From an uncultured Sphingopyxis sp. (GTDB lineage: Bacteria; Pseudomonadota; Alphaproteobacteria; Sphingomonadales; Sphingomonadaceae): a DNA stretch of 55,999 nucleotides. The notes below the pieces were generated by a model. It saw only the letters and a list, made by a program, of their open reading frames with translations, did not search any database and was not told where the DNA came from. A program made the translations under genes and the position numbers. The stretch covers positions 1 through 55,999 of the forward strand of contig CALMYE010000234.1 of assembly GCA_937873425.1 (NCBI GenBank), written 5' to 3'. Below, piece after piece: positions 30,973 to 39,535 of this stretch. Numbering within the stretch: the first letter of the stretch is position 1; every line of letters starts with the position of its first letter.

Positions 30973-31256
30973 GCGATCGTCGGAAGCCTGAAGGGCCCCG
31001 CCAGCGCCTCTACTGCTAGCGGGACTTCGTGCGGGATTGTCGCATTGCCGACCGCAACGGCCTCCCGGTTGATATACCAGTGCGCAATAAGGAGGAGTTG
31101 AGCCTGCTCCAATTCTGGCGCGTATGCGTCATAGTTTTCACCGCAATATCGCTCCAGCCAAGCGAGCGAGGCAACGACATAGCCCATGATGAGCGCGTCC
31201 TCATCGTTGTGACGGACCCTGATCTGGTCTTTCGCCATTTGGAGAGAGACACTCAT
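30969..31256 (-). CDS. Phage gp6-like head-tail connector
   Basis: 95 aa. ALIMGYVVASLAWLERYCGE and LEQAQLLLIAHWYINREAVA match the gp6/gp15 connector family (DUF1788-like helices). It is positioned between the fibre and adaptor genes in standard head-tail-joining order. Confidence 0.82.
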   Translation of the reverse strand: MSVSLQMAKDQIRVRHNDEDALIMGYVVASLAWLERYCGENYDAYAPELEQAQLLLIAHWYINREAVAVGNATIPHEVPLAVEALAGPFRLPTIA

Positions 31257-32398
31257 TTCGCGGGCTTTGCGTCTCGGCCCCTGCGCGCGGCGATCATCCA
31301 GCCGCTGTCGGGGGTGTCGGGCTTAGCGTTGGTGTCCTTCGTGGTCACCCACAAACTGCCACCCCAAACTACCATGTCGCCCTTTCGGTAGGCGCGGCCT
31401 TCCTTGTAGGCTTCGCGGAAGATCGGGATGGGGAACTCCAGCTCGAAGCTGTGCATCGTGTCGCCGCGCAGAAACTTGAACTCAAGCGTCCGCTCATCGG
31501 TCTGCTCGATGTCGAAGTCGTCGAGAGTGAAGGTTGCGCCGGCGTCGCCGTCCTTACCGACGACAAGGCCAAGGTCATGCGTCCGACCGTCGCTGGTCGT
31601 CAGGACGAGATGCCCTTCCTTGTCGATCAGGGCGCCGGCAACGCCAACGCCATCGTCGCCTTTCTTCGGCTCCGGCAAGTCGCTGACCGCCTTCGCGATG
31701 CCGTCCGCGATCATCTTGCCGATCGCGTCCATGTCCGGCCCGATCGGGGCAGGGGCTTCGGGGACGGGAATTGCCTTGACCGCCTCGGGAAGTTGCTCGC
31801 TCACCGCTTGCTGTGTCAGTTCGTCGATCATCTCGCGAACAGCGTCCATGTCGACTTCGCGCGGCTCGACCATGACAGGCTCGGGGTCGGGCAGGGCGGC
31901 GACGGCCTTTTCGACTTCGGCACGAACCACGCCGGCCAGCCGCTCGGGATCAACGGGCAGGGGTTCCGCATCCTTGCCGACGACGCGGCCCAGCGCCTTC
32001 GCGATGCCGTCCTCGAAGGTTGCGACCAGATTTCCTTCGCGGTCGATCAGAAGGTCTTTGATGCCAAGCCCCTTTTCGCCTCGCTTGGGCTCGGGGAGCG
32101 CCGCTACGGCCTTATCGACCATCGCCTGCACTTCGGCATGGTCGAGGCTCTTTTCGTTCTGAGGGGTTGGGATTTCGGCAACTGCGGCGGCAACAGCCTC
32201 CGACACGATGGTCTTCATGCTGTCGGGGTCGAAGGGAGCCGGGATTTCGCGCTTCTCGACCGCGGCAAGGCGCTCGGTCAGATCACCGTTCGCATCCCGC
32301 AGCGCCTTGTTCTCGGCGATCAGCGGGGCGGTGGCTCGATCGACATAGGACCGCACCGATTCCAGCATGGCTTCGCCGAAGGCTTTACCGTCGAACAT
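31253..32398 (-). CDS. Putative head fibre with collagen-like GEKG repeats and a sugar-binding-type module
   Basis: 381 aa. An N-terminal coiled coil (about 30-50) is followed by two repeats of one unit, GEKGLGIKDLLIDREGNLV (about 108-126) and GDDGVGVAGALIDKEGHLV (248-266), each next to an ...AAVDKAVAALPEPK-type spacer. The C-terminus (about 328-370: FREAYKEGRAYRKGDMVVWG, GSLWVTTKDTNAKPDTPDSG) resembles a carbohydrate-binding module of the chitin-binding (CBM5/12) type. Position between portal and connector suggests a head-decoration fibre that binds host glycans; function inferred from domains. Confidence 0.6.
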   Translation of the reverse strand: MFDGKAFGEAMLESVRSYVDRATAPLIAENKALRDANGDLTERLAAVEKREIPAPFDPDSMKTIVSEAVAAAVAEIPTPQNEKSLDHAEVQAMVDKAVAALPEPKRGEKGLGIKDLLIDREGNLVATFEDGIAKALGRVVGKDAEPLPVDPERLAGVVRAEVEKAVAALPDPEPVMVEPREVDMDAVREMIDELTQQAVSEQLPEAVKAIPVPEAPAPIGPDMDAIGKMIADGIAKAVSDLPEPKKGDDGVGVAGALIDKEGHLVLTTSDGRTHDLGLVVGKDGDAGATFTLDDFDIEQTDERTLEFKFLRGDTMHSFELEFPIPIFREAYKEGRAYRKGDMVVWGGSLWVTTKDTNAKPDTPDSGWMIAARRGRDAKPAK

Positions 32399-33756
32399 CA
32401 GGAAAGCCCCTTCGTGAATACGAGAAGCGCCTTGGCGGCTTCCAGTTCCATCGCGTTGTCGTTCGCTGGCTCGGTGGGCGGCGCGGTGGCAGTGTCCTCC
32501 GCGAACGGGTCATCTTTCGCGTCGCGCTTGGCCAGTGCTTGAAGGCTGAAATCTTGCTGCTGGCGATAGACGCTATCGCCGCCTTCGACCGGCTTCAGGT
32601 CGATTCTCCGACGCGCCTCGTTCGGCGTCATCGTGTTGCGGCCCTTGTCGAGCATTTCCATCTGCGTCACGCCGTCCATGCGGAGCAGATTATCCAAGTC
32701 GAACTCGGTGCCCAGCTTTTCGCCGGTTCCTAGGCCCTCGTCGAGCAGCAGTTCGGCCGCCTCGATAAGCACCTGCAAACATTGGCTATAATATTCGACG
32801 TTTAGCGCCTGCACGTTGTTGTAGCTCGGCATGTCGCCGACGCCGATCTTGTAGGGCGGGACATGGAAAGTCGAGCAGACGACCTCCGCCGTCCACTTCA
32901 TCTGTTCGACCATCTGGGCATCGACGGGGTTGATCGTCAGCGCCTCGAATTTCATCCCGTCGCCGAGCACTGCGATCTTACCCGCGTTCTCGCCGGTATA
33001 TTTGGATTCCCACGTCTCTTTGAGGCGGGTCGCATTGTCGGGGTCGATGCGCCCCGGAGCGATTAGCAAGCCGCCCGGTTTCGACGCATTGGCAAAGAAG
33101 TTGGCGCTGTTTTCCTGAAGTTTCAGGCCCTGTGTCGCCGCGAGCCCGCAGGCGAAGATGGGCGAGAGACCAACCAGTGGATGGAAAAGGCAGTTGAAGC
33201 GATCATGAATGATCTCGCTGGCAGGGACCAGCACCTGATCTTCCTCGATGCCAGCAATGTTGTCGGTCGACAGTTGGTAATAGGCCGTCCCGTCAGGCGT
33301 CAGCATCGGCTTTGTGCGGCAAGGGTCGAGCACATAGAGACCGGCGACGACGTTGCGATTGTCGCGGCGTTTCAGGACGTAGGTGTTGCCACGCGCCAGC
33401 TTCGACAGCACCCACGATTCCCAGAACTGGATGCGCGTCTGGAATCCGTTCGGCTTGCGCATGACGCGCGAGTGCGTCGTGGAGCGCTCGACCTCGCTCC
33501 AGATGCCGTCCTTGTCCTGCTCGACCAGCTTCACGCGTAGCTTGGAAATGTCGCTGGCGATCAGCGTCATGCACGAAAAGACGGCATGGAATGCGAGGAC
33601 CGAATTCTGGTCGATAGTCACATTTTTTTGCCACGCACCAGCAAACGATTCCTTGATGATCGAATACCAGCCACCGCGCTGATCTAGCGGTGACAGGTTT
33701 GCTTTCTGGCGTGGCGCCAGACCAGCAGACAGGACGGTCAGCGCGCGCTCAAGCAC
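32398..33756 (-). CDS. Portal protein (HK97 family)
   Basis: 452 aa. Family features: TLIASDISKLRVKLVEQDKD, RIQFWESWVLSKLARGNTYV, VPASEIIHDRFNCLFHPLVG, ANASKPGGLLIAPGRIDPD and FHVPPYKIGVGDMPSYNNVQ. It forms the dodecamer through which DNA enters the head. It is unusually far from terminase: seven kb and the capsid and glycosyltransferase genes intervene. Confidence 0.93.
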   Translation of the reverse strand: MLERALTVLSAGLAPRQKANLSPLDQRGGWYSIIKESFAGAWQKNVTIDQNSVLAFHAVFSCMTLIASDISKLRVKLVEQDKDGIWSEVERSTTHSRVMRKPNGFQTRIQFWESWVLSKLARGNTYVLKRRDNRNVVAGLYVLDPCRTKPMLTPDGTAYYQLSTDNIAGIEEDQVLVPASEIIHDRFNCLFHPLVGLSPIFACGLAATQGLKLQENSANFFANASKPGGLLIAPGRIDPDNATRLKETWESKYTGENAGKIAVLGDGMKFEALTINPVDAQMVEQMKWTAEVVCSTFHVPPYKIGVGDMPSYNNVQALNVEYYSQCLQVLIEAAELLLDEGLGTGEKLGTEFDLDNLLRMDGVTQMEMLDKGRNTMTPNEARRRIDLKPVEGGDSVYRQQQDFSLQALAKRDAKDDPFAEDTATAPPTEPANDNAMELEAAKALLVFTKGLS

Positions 33757-33910
33757 GATAGACCCCTCGGCGGATCACCGCGGCGAAGGCGATGAAAGCG
33801 AGGCCGGCGGCGATTAGCGTCCACGCCGTGCCAACGAGCATGAAAATGCCGCCCAAGATCAGGCCCGCGCCGACTACGGCGATCAGCAGCATGGCGATGA
33901 CTTCGTTCAT
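33749..33910 (-). CDS. 53-aa two-TM membrane protein
   Basis: MNEVIAMLLIAVVGAGLILGGI-type sequence: two hydrophobic helices (about 5-24 and 27-44) and a short basic tail. ATG 33910 overlaps the glycosyltransferase stop, and it overlaps the portal start by eight bases. Membrane protein beside glycosyltransferases may anchor or export, but this is guesswork. Confidence 0.55.
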   Translation of the reverse strand: MNEVIAMLLIAVVGAGLILGGIFMLVGTAWTLIAAGLAFIAFAAVIRRGVYRA

Positions 33911-34623
33911 GCGGCCTCCATCATATCCATGCGGTAATGTTCGCGCGTGAAGGGATCGACCTTCGCGGCGTCCCAAGGTTTCAGCGAGCCCGGGAAGAAC
34001 AGGATGCGGGGAGGTGTCGCCAGCCTTTGCCGACGATAAGCGCCGCCGAACCAGTAAACGCCGTCGTTCTCGTCCCAGACCTTTTCTTTCGGCCCCAGCT
34101 TGTGCATCAGCCAGGCTTGATCGGACCCGCAAAAGAGGCTGCCCGATTCCAGCGCGGCTTCTTGATTAAAGTCCTCATAGACCTCAGGCCGACAACCGGC
34201 CTTCATCATGATCATGCTGCCGTTGTATGGACGGGTCCGAGTGGTCCCTTTGAACAAAACAAGGTCATCGTCGCGGTCAAACAAAGGATCGAGTGGCCCA
34301 CCGATCACCGCGTCGAGATCCATCGAAACGAACCGCTCGCCGAAAATGTCGGCAGCATCCCGGCGGAACATCGACAGGCGCCGGTAGCATTGGGGCCGGC
34401 CGTTCGACCAGCGCGGGTTCTTGATGTCCAGAAAGTCACCGGGCGGCGTGATGATTTCGATGCTCGGGTCGATCCCTTCGGGCATATCAGTGACGCAGCA
34501 GATGCGGTGCGGCATCGACAGATTGCGGCGGACGCCAGCAGCGGCGATGTTCACGTGATCTGCGACGTAGCGTGTGCGGGCCTGTTCCTGCTCCCACAGC
34601 CAGAAATGGATCGAGAGCATCAA
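33907..34623 (-). CDS. Glycosyltransferase, GT-A type with DLD motif
   Basis: 238 aa. VTDMPEGIDPSIEIITPP and FVSMDLDAVIGGPLDPLFDR show the DxD-type nucleotide-sugar motif (D102-L-D104) of GT-A transferases; MIMMKAG and SDQAWLMHKL follow as in GT8-like enzymes. Overlaps neighbours by four bases. One of three consecutive glycosyltransferases inside the head operon. Confidence 0.72.
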   Translation of the reverse strand: MMLSIHFWLWEQEQARTRYVADHVNIAAAGVRRNLSMPHRICCVTDMPEGIDPSIEIITPPGDFLDIKNPRWSNGRPQCYRRLSMFRRDAADIFGERFVSMDLDAVIGGPLDPLFDRDDDLVLFKGTTRTRPYNGSMIMMKAGCRPEVYEDFNQEAALESGSLFCGSDQAWLMHKLGPKEKVWDENDGVYWFGGAYRRQRLATPPRILFFPGSLKPWDAAKVDPFTREHYRMDMMEAA

Positions 34624-35222
34624 GCCGTTCCTTCCGTGCGGCGCTCGCCAATATGCCAGCAGATGTTCTCGTTGGGCCGCAGCGTCTCGATTTCCATCCG
34701 GCGCTTCATGTCGGACAGCAGTCGAACTCCATTTGAGGCGGCAAGCAGCTTGCCAGCGTCAGTGATCGACGGTGGCCCACCCCAATGCGTCACGCCGCGC
34801 TCCCATCCTTCAACATCAGGCGTCCAGTCGACAACTTTGCCCGAGGCCAAATTGCGCGGGTCGCAATATTCCCGCGGACCAGCCCGGCTCTTTCGCAGGC
34901 CCGTCAGCCGGACGCAGGGCGCTTCGACGTCAGGGATCGGCGCGACCCACTCCCAGTCGTTCTCAAGGTGCAGGATGCGCGTTGCCCCGCGCCTGACCGC
35001 TTCCTGCCATGCCATGCGGGCCGTCGCGCATCCGCCCTGCCGATTGGCTGAACGATAGACTGTCTCGAACCCGAACCTCGCGGCGATCTGCATGTTTCTG
35101 TCGTCGCTTGAAGCATCGTCAGCGTGCAGCAACAGGTGGCCGTTGTTATGAGCCGAAAAGCTTTCCAGCGTTCGCAGCGTATAATCGGCCCGATCGGCAG
35201 TGAGCAGACAGACAGCGATCAT
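34620..35222 (-). CDS. Glycosyltransferase, GT2-like
   Basis: 200 aa. MIAVCLLTADRADYTLRTLE and the acidic pocket LHLENDWEWV (E87, D89) resemble family 2 transferases; HADDASSDDRNMQIAARFGF also fits the N-terminal donor-binding half. It is short, so probably the catalytic core alone. Overlaps both neighbours. Confidence 0.65.
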   Translation of the reverse strand: MIAVCLLTADRADYTLRTLESFSAHNNGHLLLHADDASSDDRNMQIAARFGFETVYRSANRQGGCATARMAWQEAVRRGATRILHLENDWEWVAPIPDVEAPCVRLTGLRKSRAGPREYCDPRNLASGKVVDWTPDVEGWERGVTHWGGPPSITDAGKLLAASNGVRLLSDMKRRMEIETLRPNENICWHIGERRTEGTA

Positions 35223-35920
35223 GCGACCCGCTCGAAAGGATAGCTCATCGTCAGCGGTGGCCCGCCTTCGTGCCGGATCGTTTCCTGACGCTCCGCCTTT
35301 GCAACCGAGAACTCCGATGCCTTCCGGCCGAAGTCGGTCGTCGAAGCGTCCGCCACGATCTCGCGCGGAATGCGGACGAGCGGACTCTTGAGGGTAACGA
35401 CCCTATTTGCCAGCGCGGTAAGCCGGTCCCGAACGTCATAATCTGAGCCATAACAGCCGGCCCAACGCTCATCGAAACCGACAAAGCGATCGAACAGCCG
35501 CCGCGACACGAGCCAGCTATTCGGGTGTGGCTTGTAGGGCGTCATGTCGGGCGCATCGACGCGCGAGAATCGATAGACGTCCCATTCCGAAAGTGTCGAT
35601 TTCAAGACTTGCCGCAGCGTTTCCTCGGGGACCAGATGATCCATATCAGTGAAGAGCAGCCAGTCGGTCTTGGCATGGGCCGCGCAGACGTTGCGGGCGG
35701 CCATCCAGTTCCACGGCGTTTTCCGGGTGATCCGGAACAGCTTGTAGTCGAAGCCGGGATTAGCCTCGGGCGCTTCGATCATTTCCGGGCTGCAATCGTC
35801 GCAAACCAGATACTCGACATTCCGCCTGATCTTGTCCGGCATCGTGGCCAGGTTCTCGAACTGGCGCCGCAGCATCTCGGGATTGCGATAATAGGCGTTG
35901 ATGATCGAGACAGCCCTCAC
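35219..35920 (-). CDS. Glycosyltransferase family 2
   Basis: 233 aa from a GTG at 35920 that overlaps the methyltransferase stop. VSIINAYYRNPEMLRRQFEN opens the donor domain; TDWLLFTDMDHLVPEETL carries the DxD (D92-M-D94); FDERWAGCYGSDYDVRDRL is the acceptor loop, as in phage and bacterial GT2 enzymes. Expected to add a sugar to a lipid or protein acceptor. Confidence 0.78.
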   Translation of the reverse strand: MRAVSIINAYYRNPEMLRRQFENLATMPDKIRRNVEYLVCDDCSPEMIEAPEANPGFDYKLFRITRKTPWNWMAARNVCAAHAKTDWLLFTDMDHLVPEETLRQVLKSTLSEWDVYRFSRVDAPDMTPYKPHPNSWLVSRRLFDRFVGFDERWAGCYGSDYDVRDRLTALANRVVTLKSPLVRIPREIVADASTTDFGRKASEFSVAKAERQETIRHEGGPPLTMSYPFERVA

Positions 35921-36456
35921 GCTGCCCTCCAATATCGGCCCTTGGGCGAGGGCTCGACGATGACGATCTCACCGAGGATTTCGCGAGCCGCTTCCTTCAC
36001 ACCGTCCCAATTGGCGTCGTCACCAGCGATCAGGCCACCAGCTTTGACCTTGGGCTTCCATGCGAGCAGGTCGGCTTTGACGTTCTCGTAATCATGGGTG
36101 CCGTCGATGAAGAGGAAGTCGATGCTCCCATCCTCGAACGTTGCCGCGGCTTCGACCGAGGGCAGGGCGAGGACGTCGACGACCGATGCTACCGGCTTGA
36201 GATTCGCGCGCGCCTGCTGTTCGAGCGTCTTCACGTCCTCGCAGTCGCGGTGATTGGGCGAGCCTTGAAAGTGGTCGACCGTGACGAAGCGGATCGGCTT
36301 GCCGCTGTTGATGATCTCGACCCCGGCGAAGGCGGCTGACTTGCCCTTCCACGTTCCGATCTCGACTATCAGGCCATAGGGCAGGCTGTCGATGACCTCC
36401 TTGTAAAGCCCGATGAACGAGGCCCAACCTTGGACCTTGCTGTAATAGTGCTTCAT
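35917..36456 (-). CDS. Class I SAM-dependent methyltransferase
   Basis: 179 aa. YGLIVEIGTWKGKSAAFAGV (about 27-46) is motif I of Methyltransf_24-type enzymes; FVTVDHFQGSPNHR and the DFLFIDGTHDYENVKADLLA segment follow in the right order. The same fold occurs in enzymes that methylate surface sugars. Heads the glycosyltransferase run. Confidence 0.78.
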   Translation of the reverse strand: MKHYYSKVQGWASFIGLYKEVIDSLPYGLIVEIGTWKGKSAAFAGVEIINSGKPIRFVTVDHFQGSPNHRDCEDVKTLEQQARANLKPVASVVDVLALPSVEAAATFEDGSIDFLFIDGTHDYENVKADLLAWKPKVKAGGLIAGDDANWDGVKEAAREILGEIVIVEPSPKGRYWRAA

Positions 36457-36833
36457 GCAGGCACCAGTTCGTTCGGGGCCGGCGGCTTCGGATCGTCGCC
36501 CGTCTCACGGTCATCGTTGGGCGGGACGTAGAAGGTCGGCCACCCATCCTTCCAAGTCACTGTCGCACGCGCGGGCAGGGCGTTCATGAACCACGCCGCG
36601 AACAGGATCATCGCGGCGGTGGGCTTCACCTCACCAATGACGACATTGCCCTCGATCCTCATTTCCATGCTGACCAAGGCGTTGCCCTGAAAGCGGATTG
36701 CACCGTCCGCAAAGTCCAGTTCGATCAGTTCGCAATGAGCATGCGCCGATGCCTCCGCTGCGCTCGCGAAACTGGCGAGGCATTCGTCTAGACCGCGATG
36801 CTCGTAGCGGAGGGTGGCGACGATGCGGGCCAT
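36453..36833 (-). CDS. Phage protein of unknown function
   Basis: 126 aa, MARIVATLRYEHRGLDECLA. Alternating beta and helix content with an Ala-rich central helix (TAAMILFAAWFMNALPARAT). It overlaps the methyltransferase start by four bases. No recognised domain. Confidence 0.6.
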   Translation of the reverse strand: MARIVATLRYEHRGLDECLASFASAAEASAHAHCELIELDFADGAIRFQGNALVSMEMRIEGNVVIGEVKPTAAMILFAAWFMNALPARATVTWKDGWPTFYVPPNDDRETGDDPKPPAPNELVPA

Positions 36834-37015
36834 CAGTCGGCGAACCTTACGCGCTCACCGTCGATGACAAACGTCACGGTGATTTCGCCCATTTCATCGA
36901 CGCCATTTGACAACACCACGCGCGACTGCATTGGAAGCGGCGAGCCGTTGTCGTCGCACAACACGATTGCTTTGCCGCCGGGGACCGATGAAGCGGCGTC
37001 GATCTTGATCAGCAT
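36833..37015 (-). CDS. Small phage protein of unknown function
   Basis: 60 aa, MLIKIDAASSVPGGKAIVLC, beta-rich, ending GEITVTFVIDGERVRFAD. Starts at ATG 37015, two bases before the stop of the upstream gene, and ends one base into the next start. Could be a small decoration or assembly factor. Confidence 0.6.
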   Translation of the reverse strand: MLIKIDAASSVPGGKAIVLCDDNGSPLPMQSRVVLSNGVDEMGEITVTFVIDGERVRFAD

Positions 37016-37016
37016 T

Positions 37017-37331
37017 TCAGGCAGCCGCGATCCGCTGGCGCAAGGCGTCGGCATCCCAACCATTGAAGGGGCGCTTTCCTAGCTTGGCTGTGTATTCGGC
37101 GCGCAGGGCTGCGATGTCGCCGCCGGTCTGCTTGAGCGAGCCGCCTTCGACGCCGTTGTCGTCATGGTCCAGTTGTGGACGCCCGGCGCGCCTCTTTCCG
37201 ACCTTGGCCTTGCCGAGTGCTTGCAGCAAGCGCGCGCGCGGCCCATCGACCTTGCGAATGAGGTCACCCTCGGTCAACCGGCGGGTGCCGTATCGAAAGT
37301 CACCGATGGCGACCATATCCTTGTGAGCCAT
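37017..37331 (-). CDS. Small head protein with C-terminal HeH/LEM-like helices
   Basis: 104 aa from ATG 37331 (MAHKDMVAIGDFRYGTRRLT). The last 30 residues (LRAEYTAKLGKRPFNGWDAD, ALRQRIAA) resemble the helix-extended-helix DNA-binding motif found in phage head-closure-type proteins. The longer frame upstream crosses the capsid terminator and is not used. Confidence 0.6.
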   Translation of the reverse strand: MAHKDMVAIGDFRYGTRRLTEGDLIRKVDGPRARLLQALGKAKVGKRRAGRPQLDHDDNGVEGGSLKQTGGDIAALRAEYTAKLGKRPFNGWDADALRQRIAAA

Positions 37332-37345
37332 ACTCTCGCTCCACG

Positions 37346-37378
37346 AAAAAGGGGGCGGCGAGCCGAAGCCCGCCGCCC
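37346..37378 (-). terminator. Strong terminator after the major capsid gene
   Basis: GGGCGGCG at 37353-37360 pairs with CGCCGCCC at 37371-37378; on the - strand a run of five Ts follows. It lies seven bases past the capsid stop, so capsid mRNA can be made as a single-gene unit from the leader at 38834-38896. Confidence 0.88.
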
Positions 37379-37384
37379 GCATCA

Positions 37385-38833
37385 TCAGGTGTTGGTCGGG
37401 CCGCCCCATGCGGCGCCAGTCAGATAGGTCACGCCGGTATCGCGACGACGCGCCCAGTTGACGGTGCGTTCGGCGAGGAAGCCGACGCTGTTGGTCTGCC
37501 ACAGGCTGACCAGCGACGTGGCGTTGACATCGGCCACAGAGCTGCCCTGAAGCGAGCTGTCGAGCATTTCGAGCGAGGCCTCGCGGCTCATATCGACCGA
37601 AACGCCGCCTTCATCCGCGAAGTAGATGTCGGACGCGTTGACCAGCACGACGATGCTGCCCGACAGATAATTCGCGCCCGCATATTCCGACGTGATCACC
37701 GGCAGGCCGAAGAAGGTGCCGCCGTTCGCCGTCAGGCCGGGGAATTCCGGCTGACCGAGCGGGTTGACCATCATCGACAGCGCAAGGGCCAGGCCGGCGG
37801 GCATGATCCAGACGCCCGCCGACAGCGGGTTGTTCGCATCGACGAACTTCTGCATCAGCGACCGCACGTCGACACGGATGTCGTCCGCGTCGCCGGTGCC
37901 TTCGGCTGCGATCGAATCCGCGCCGAACGTGATCGACGCCGGCGAGACTCCGGCCGCCGCATCCTTCCCGGGATTGATGAAGTCGATGTCGAGGCGCTGG
38001 GCAAGCGCTTCCGCCAGCTGGTCACGGACGATCGCTTCGGCCGACGGCGAGCTGTCGCGCACCATCTCCATCGTCAGGACCGCGATGTTCGCGACCTTCA
38101 GGGGATCGAGCGTCGTGCGGCTGAAACCGAAGCTGGTCAGCGGCTTCGGTTTGCCTTCACCGACCCAGTGACCCTGACCGGGCTGGGTCTGGGTGATCAG
38201 CGGAACACGGAACGGCACCCGACGCAGCGACGGGATGCCGTTCGAGCCGAACCGGCCGATGATCGTCATCGGGCGCAGGAACTCGACGAAATCGGCGAAC
38301 GCGGACGATTCCGTCCCGACCAACGCTTCAGCCCAGTTGCCCGAGATGTTGGCGCCGGCGGGAACTTCCGCCTTCTCGATCTTGTCGAAGCCGCGGGTTT
38401 CCATGCCCTTGAGCACGGCCACGGTTTCCGACTGATCGCCGTAGCGCGCAGCCGCGAAACTGACCGCGCCGCCGAGCGAGCCCTTGGCGATGCCGAAGCT
38501 CTTGACGAGTCGGGCGAACGCGATGCCCTTTTCGAGCTTCTGCTCGGCCTTGACCTGGATGCGCTCGCCGGCACGCGATTTGCCGGCATCTTCCGCGTTC
38601 TGGCCTTCGGCGGGGACCGCCTTTTCCTTTGCGCGGTTTTCCGCGGTGCGGAGCCGTTCAAGGTGCTTGTCGATCGAGGCGATCTCCGCCTCGTTGTTGT
38701 CGAAGTCCTCCGACTGCTGATCGTCGAGGGTGGAGCCATCCTCCGCCGACTTCTGCATAATCGCGTCATTGGCAGCTACGAGCGACGCTCGCTTTGCCTC
38801 ATACGCGGTGATCTGTTCCGCAATGGTAGCCAT
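37385..38833 (-). CDS. Major capsid protein (HK97 fold) with delta domain
   Basis: 482 aa. An N-terminal coiled-coil delta (scaffold-like) domain (about 1-110, AEQITAYEAKRASLVAANDA) is followed by the HK97 shell domain: SFAAARYGDQSETVAVLKGM, RRVPFRVPLITQTQPGQGHW, LDIDFINPGK, GVWIMPAGLALALSMMVNPL and FFGLPVITSEYAGA. The delta domain is removed by the protease encoded just upstream. It has its own conserved leader and downstream terminator. Confidence 0.95.
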   Translation of the reverse strand: MATIAEQITAYEAKRASLVAANDAIMQKSAEDGSTLDDQQSEDFDNNEAEIASIDKHLERLRTAENRAKEKAVPAEGQNAEDAGKSRAGERIQVKAEQKLEKGIAFARLVKSFGIAKGSLGGAVSFAAARYGDQSETVAVLKGMETRGFDKIEKAEVPAGANISGNWAEALVGTESSAFADFVEFLRPMTIIGRFGSNGIPSLRRVPFRVPLITQTQPGQGHWVGEGKPKPLTSFGFSRTTLDPLKVANIAVLTMEMVRDSSPSAEAIVRDQLAEALAQRLDIDFINPGKDAAAGVSPASITFGADSIAAEGTGDADDIRVDVRSLMQKFVDANNPLSAGVWIMPAGLALALSMMVNPLGQPEFPGLTANGGTFFGLPVITSEYAGANYLSGSIVVLVNASDIYFADEGGVSVDMSREASLEMLDSSLQGSSVADVNATSLVSLWQTNSVGFLAERTVNWARRRDTGVTYLTGAAWGGPTNT

Positions 38834-38896
38834 GAAAAAAGTCCATCTTGCCCCGCCGAAACGAGGTCTGGGAAACCGGCGTCATCATGACGCGGG
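38834..38896 (-). promoter_or_regulatory. Conserved 5' leader of the major capsid gene
   Basis: The 63 bases before ATG 38833 (- strand) carry GCGTCATGATGACGC (a six-pair dyad), TTTCCCAGACC and GGGGCAAGATGGACT before ATGGC. It matches the tail-tube leader at 29651-29710 over almost its full length, with no typical AGGAGG in either. Confidence 0.8.
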
Positions 38897-38909
38897 ACCG
38901 TGGGTTTGG

Positions 38910-39524
38910 TTATGTCTTCAGCGGAATAATCCGCTTGATGACGAAGGGCGCCGTCGATGCTTTGACTGGCTCATCCAGCCGCACGACACGTCCCATTTTG
39001 CTCTGGTGAGCGGGAGTGTCGCGCTGCGGAATTTCGGGGTCTTCGGCGACGAAACCGTCGCCGAGAGAATAGCTTTTCGTGCCGGTAATTTTGGCATTCG
39101 CCTGCGCCGGGATTCCAACCGCGCTCAGCTCATACCACTCCCACGAGGTGAACTTCAGGCCTCCGGTGGGCAGAACATCGAAGTCAAGCGGGCGGAAGCC
39201 GATAGATACCGCCTTGCGAAGGCCGTGCTTGATGTAGCTCCACGCCTTGTCGCAAAGCGCCTTGGCCTCGCCTTCCTCGGCGATTTTCTTGATCTGCGCC
39301 CAGAACTTGATGCCCTTGTCGGTGACTTCGACGCGATTGACCTCGCCGACGACCTGCGAATGGTCGTGATCGAGCAGGAACGGAATGGGCAGCTCATATT
39401 CTGCGCCCTTGGGAAGAACGATGTCCCCCATGCGATCGACATCAGGCGTGGTCGCCCATCCCTCGATCGTGCGCGCATCATCGTCGAGCGCCTTGATCTC
39501 AAAGCGCACCAGTGCCTTATTCAT
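38910..39524 (-). CDS. Prohead protease (HK97 family, U35)
   Basis: 204 aa. The catalytic His is in PFLLDHDHSQVVG (H53 or H55) and the nucleophile is S107 in RKAVSIGFRP; WEWYELSAVGIPAQANAK also fits the family. It matures the capsid by cutting the delta domain. AGGAG lies just upstream of ATG 39524. Confidence 0.93.
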   Translation of the reverse strand: MNKALVRFEIKALDDDARTIEGWATTPDVDRMGDIVLPKGAEYELPIPFLLDHDHSQVVGEVNRVEVTDKGIKFWAQIKKIAEEGEAKALCDKAWSYIKHGLRKAVSIGFRPLDFDVLPTGGLKFTSWEWYELSAVGIPAQANAKITGTKSYSLGDGFVAEDPEIPQRDTPAHQSKMGRVVRLDEPVKASTAPFVIKRIIPLKT

Positions 39525-39535
39525 GGCGTTCTCCT

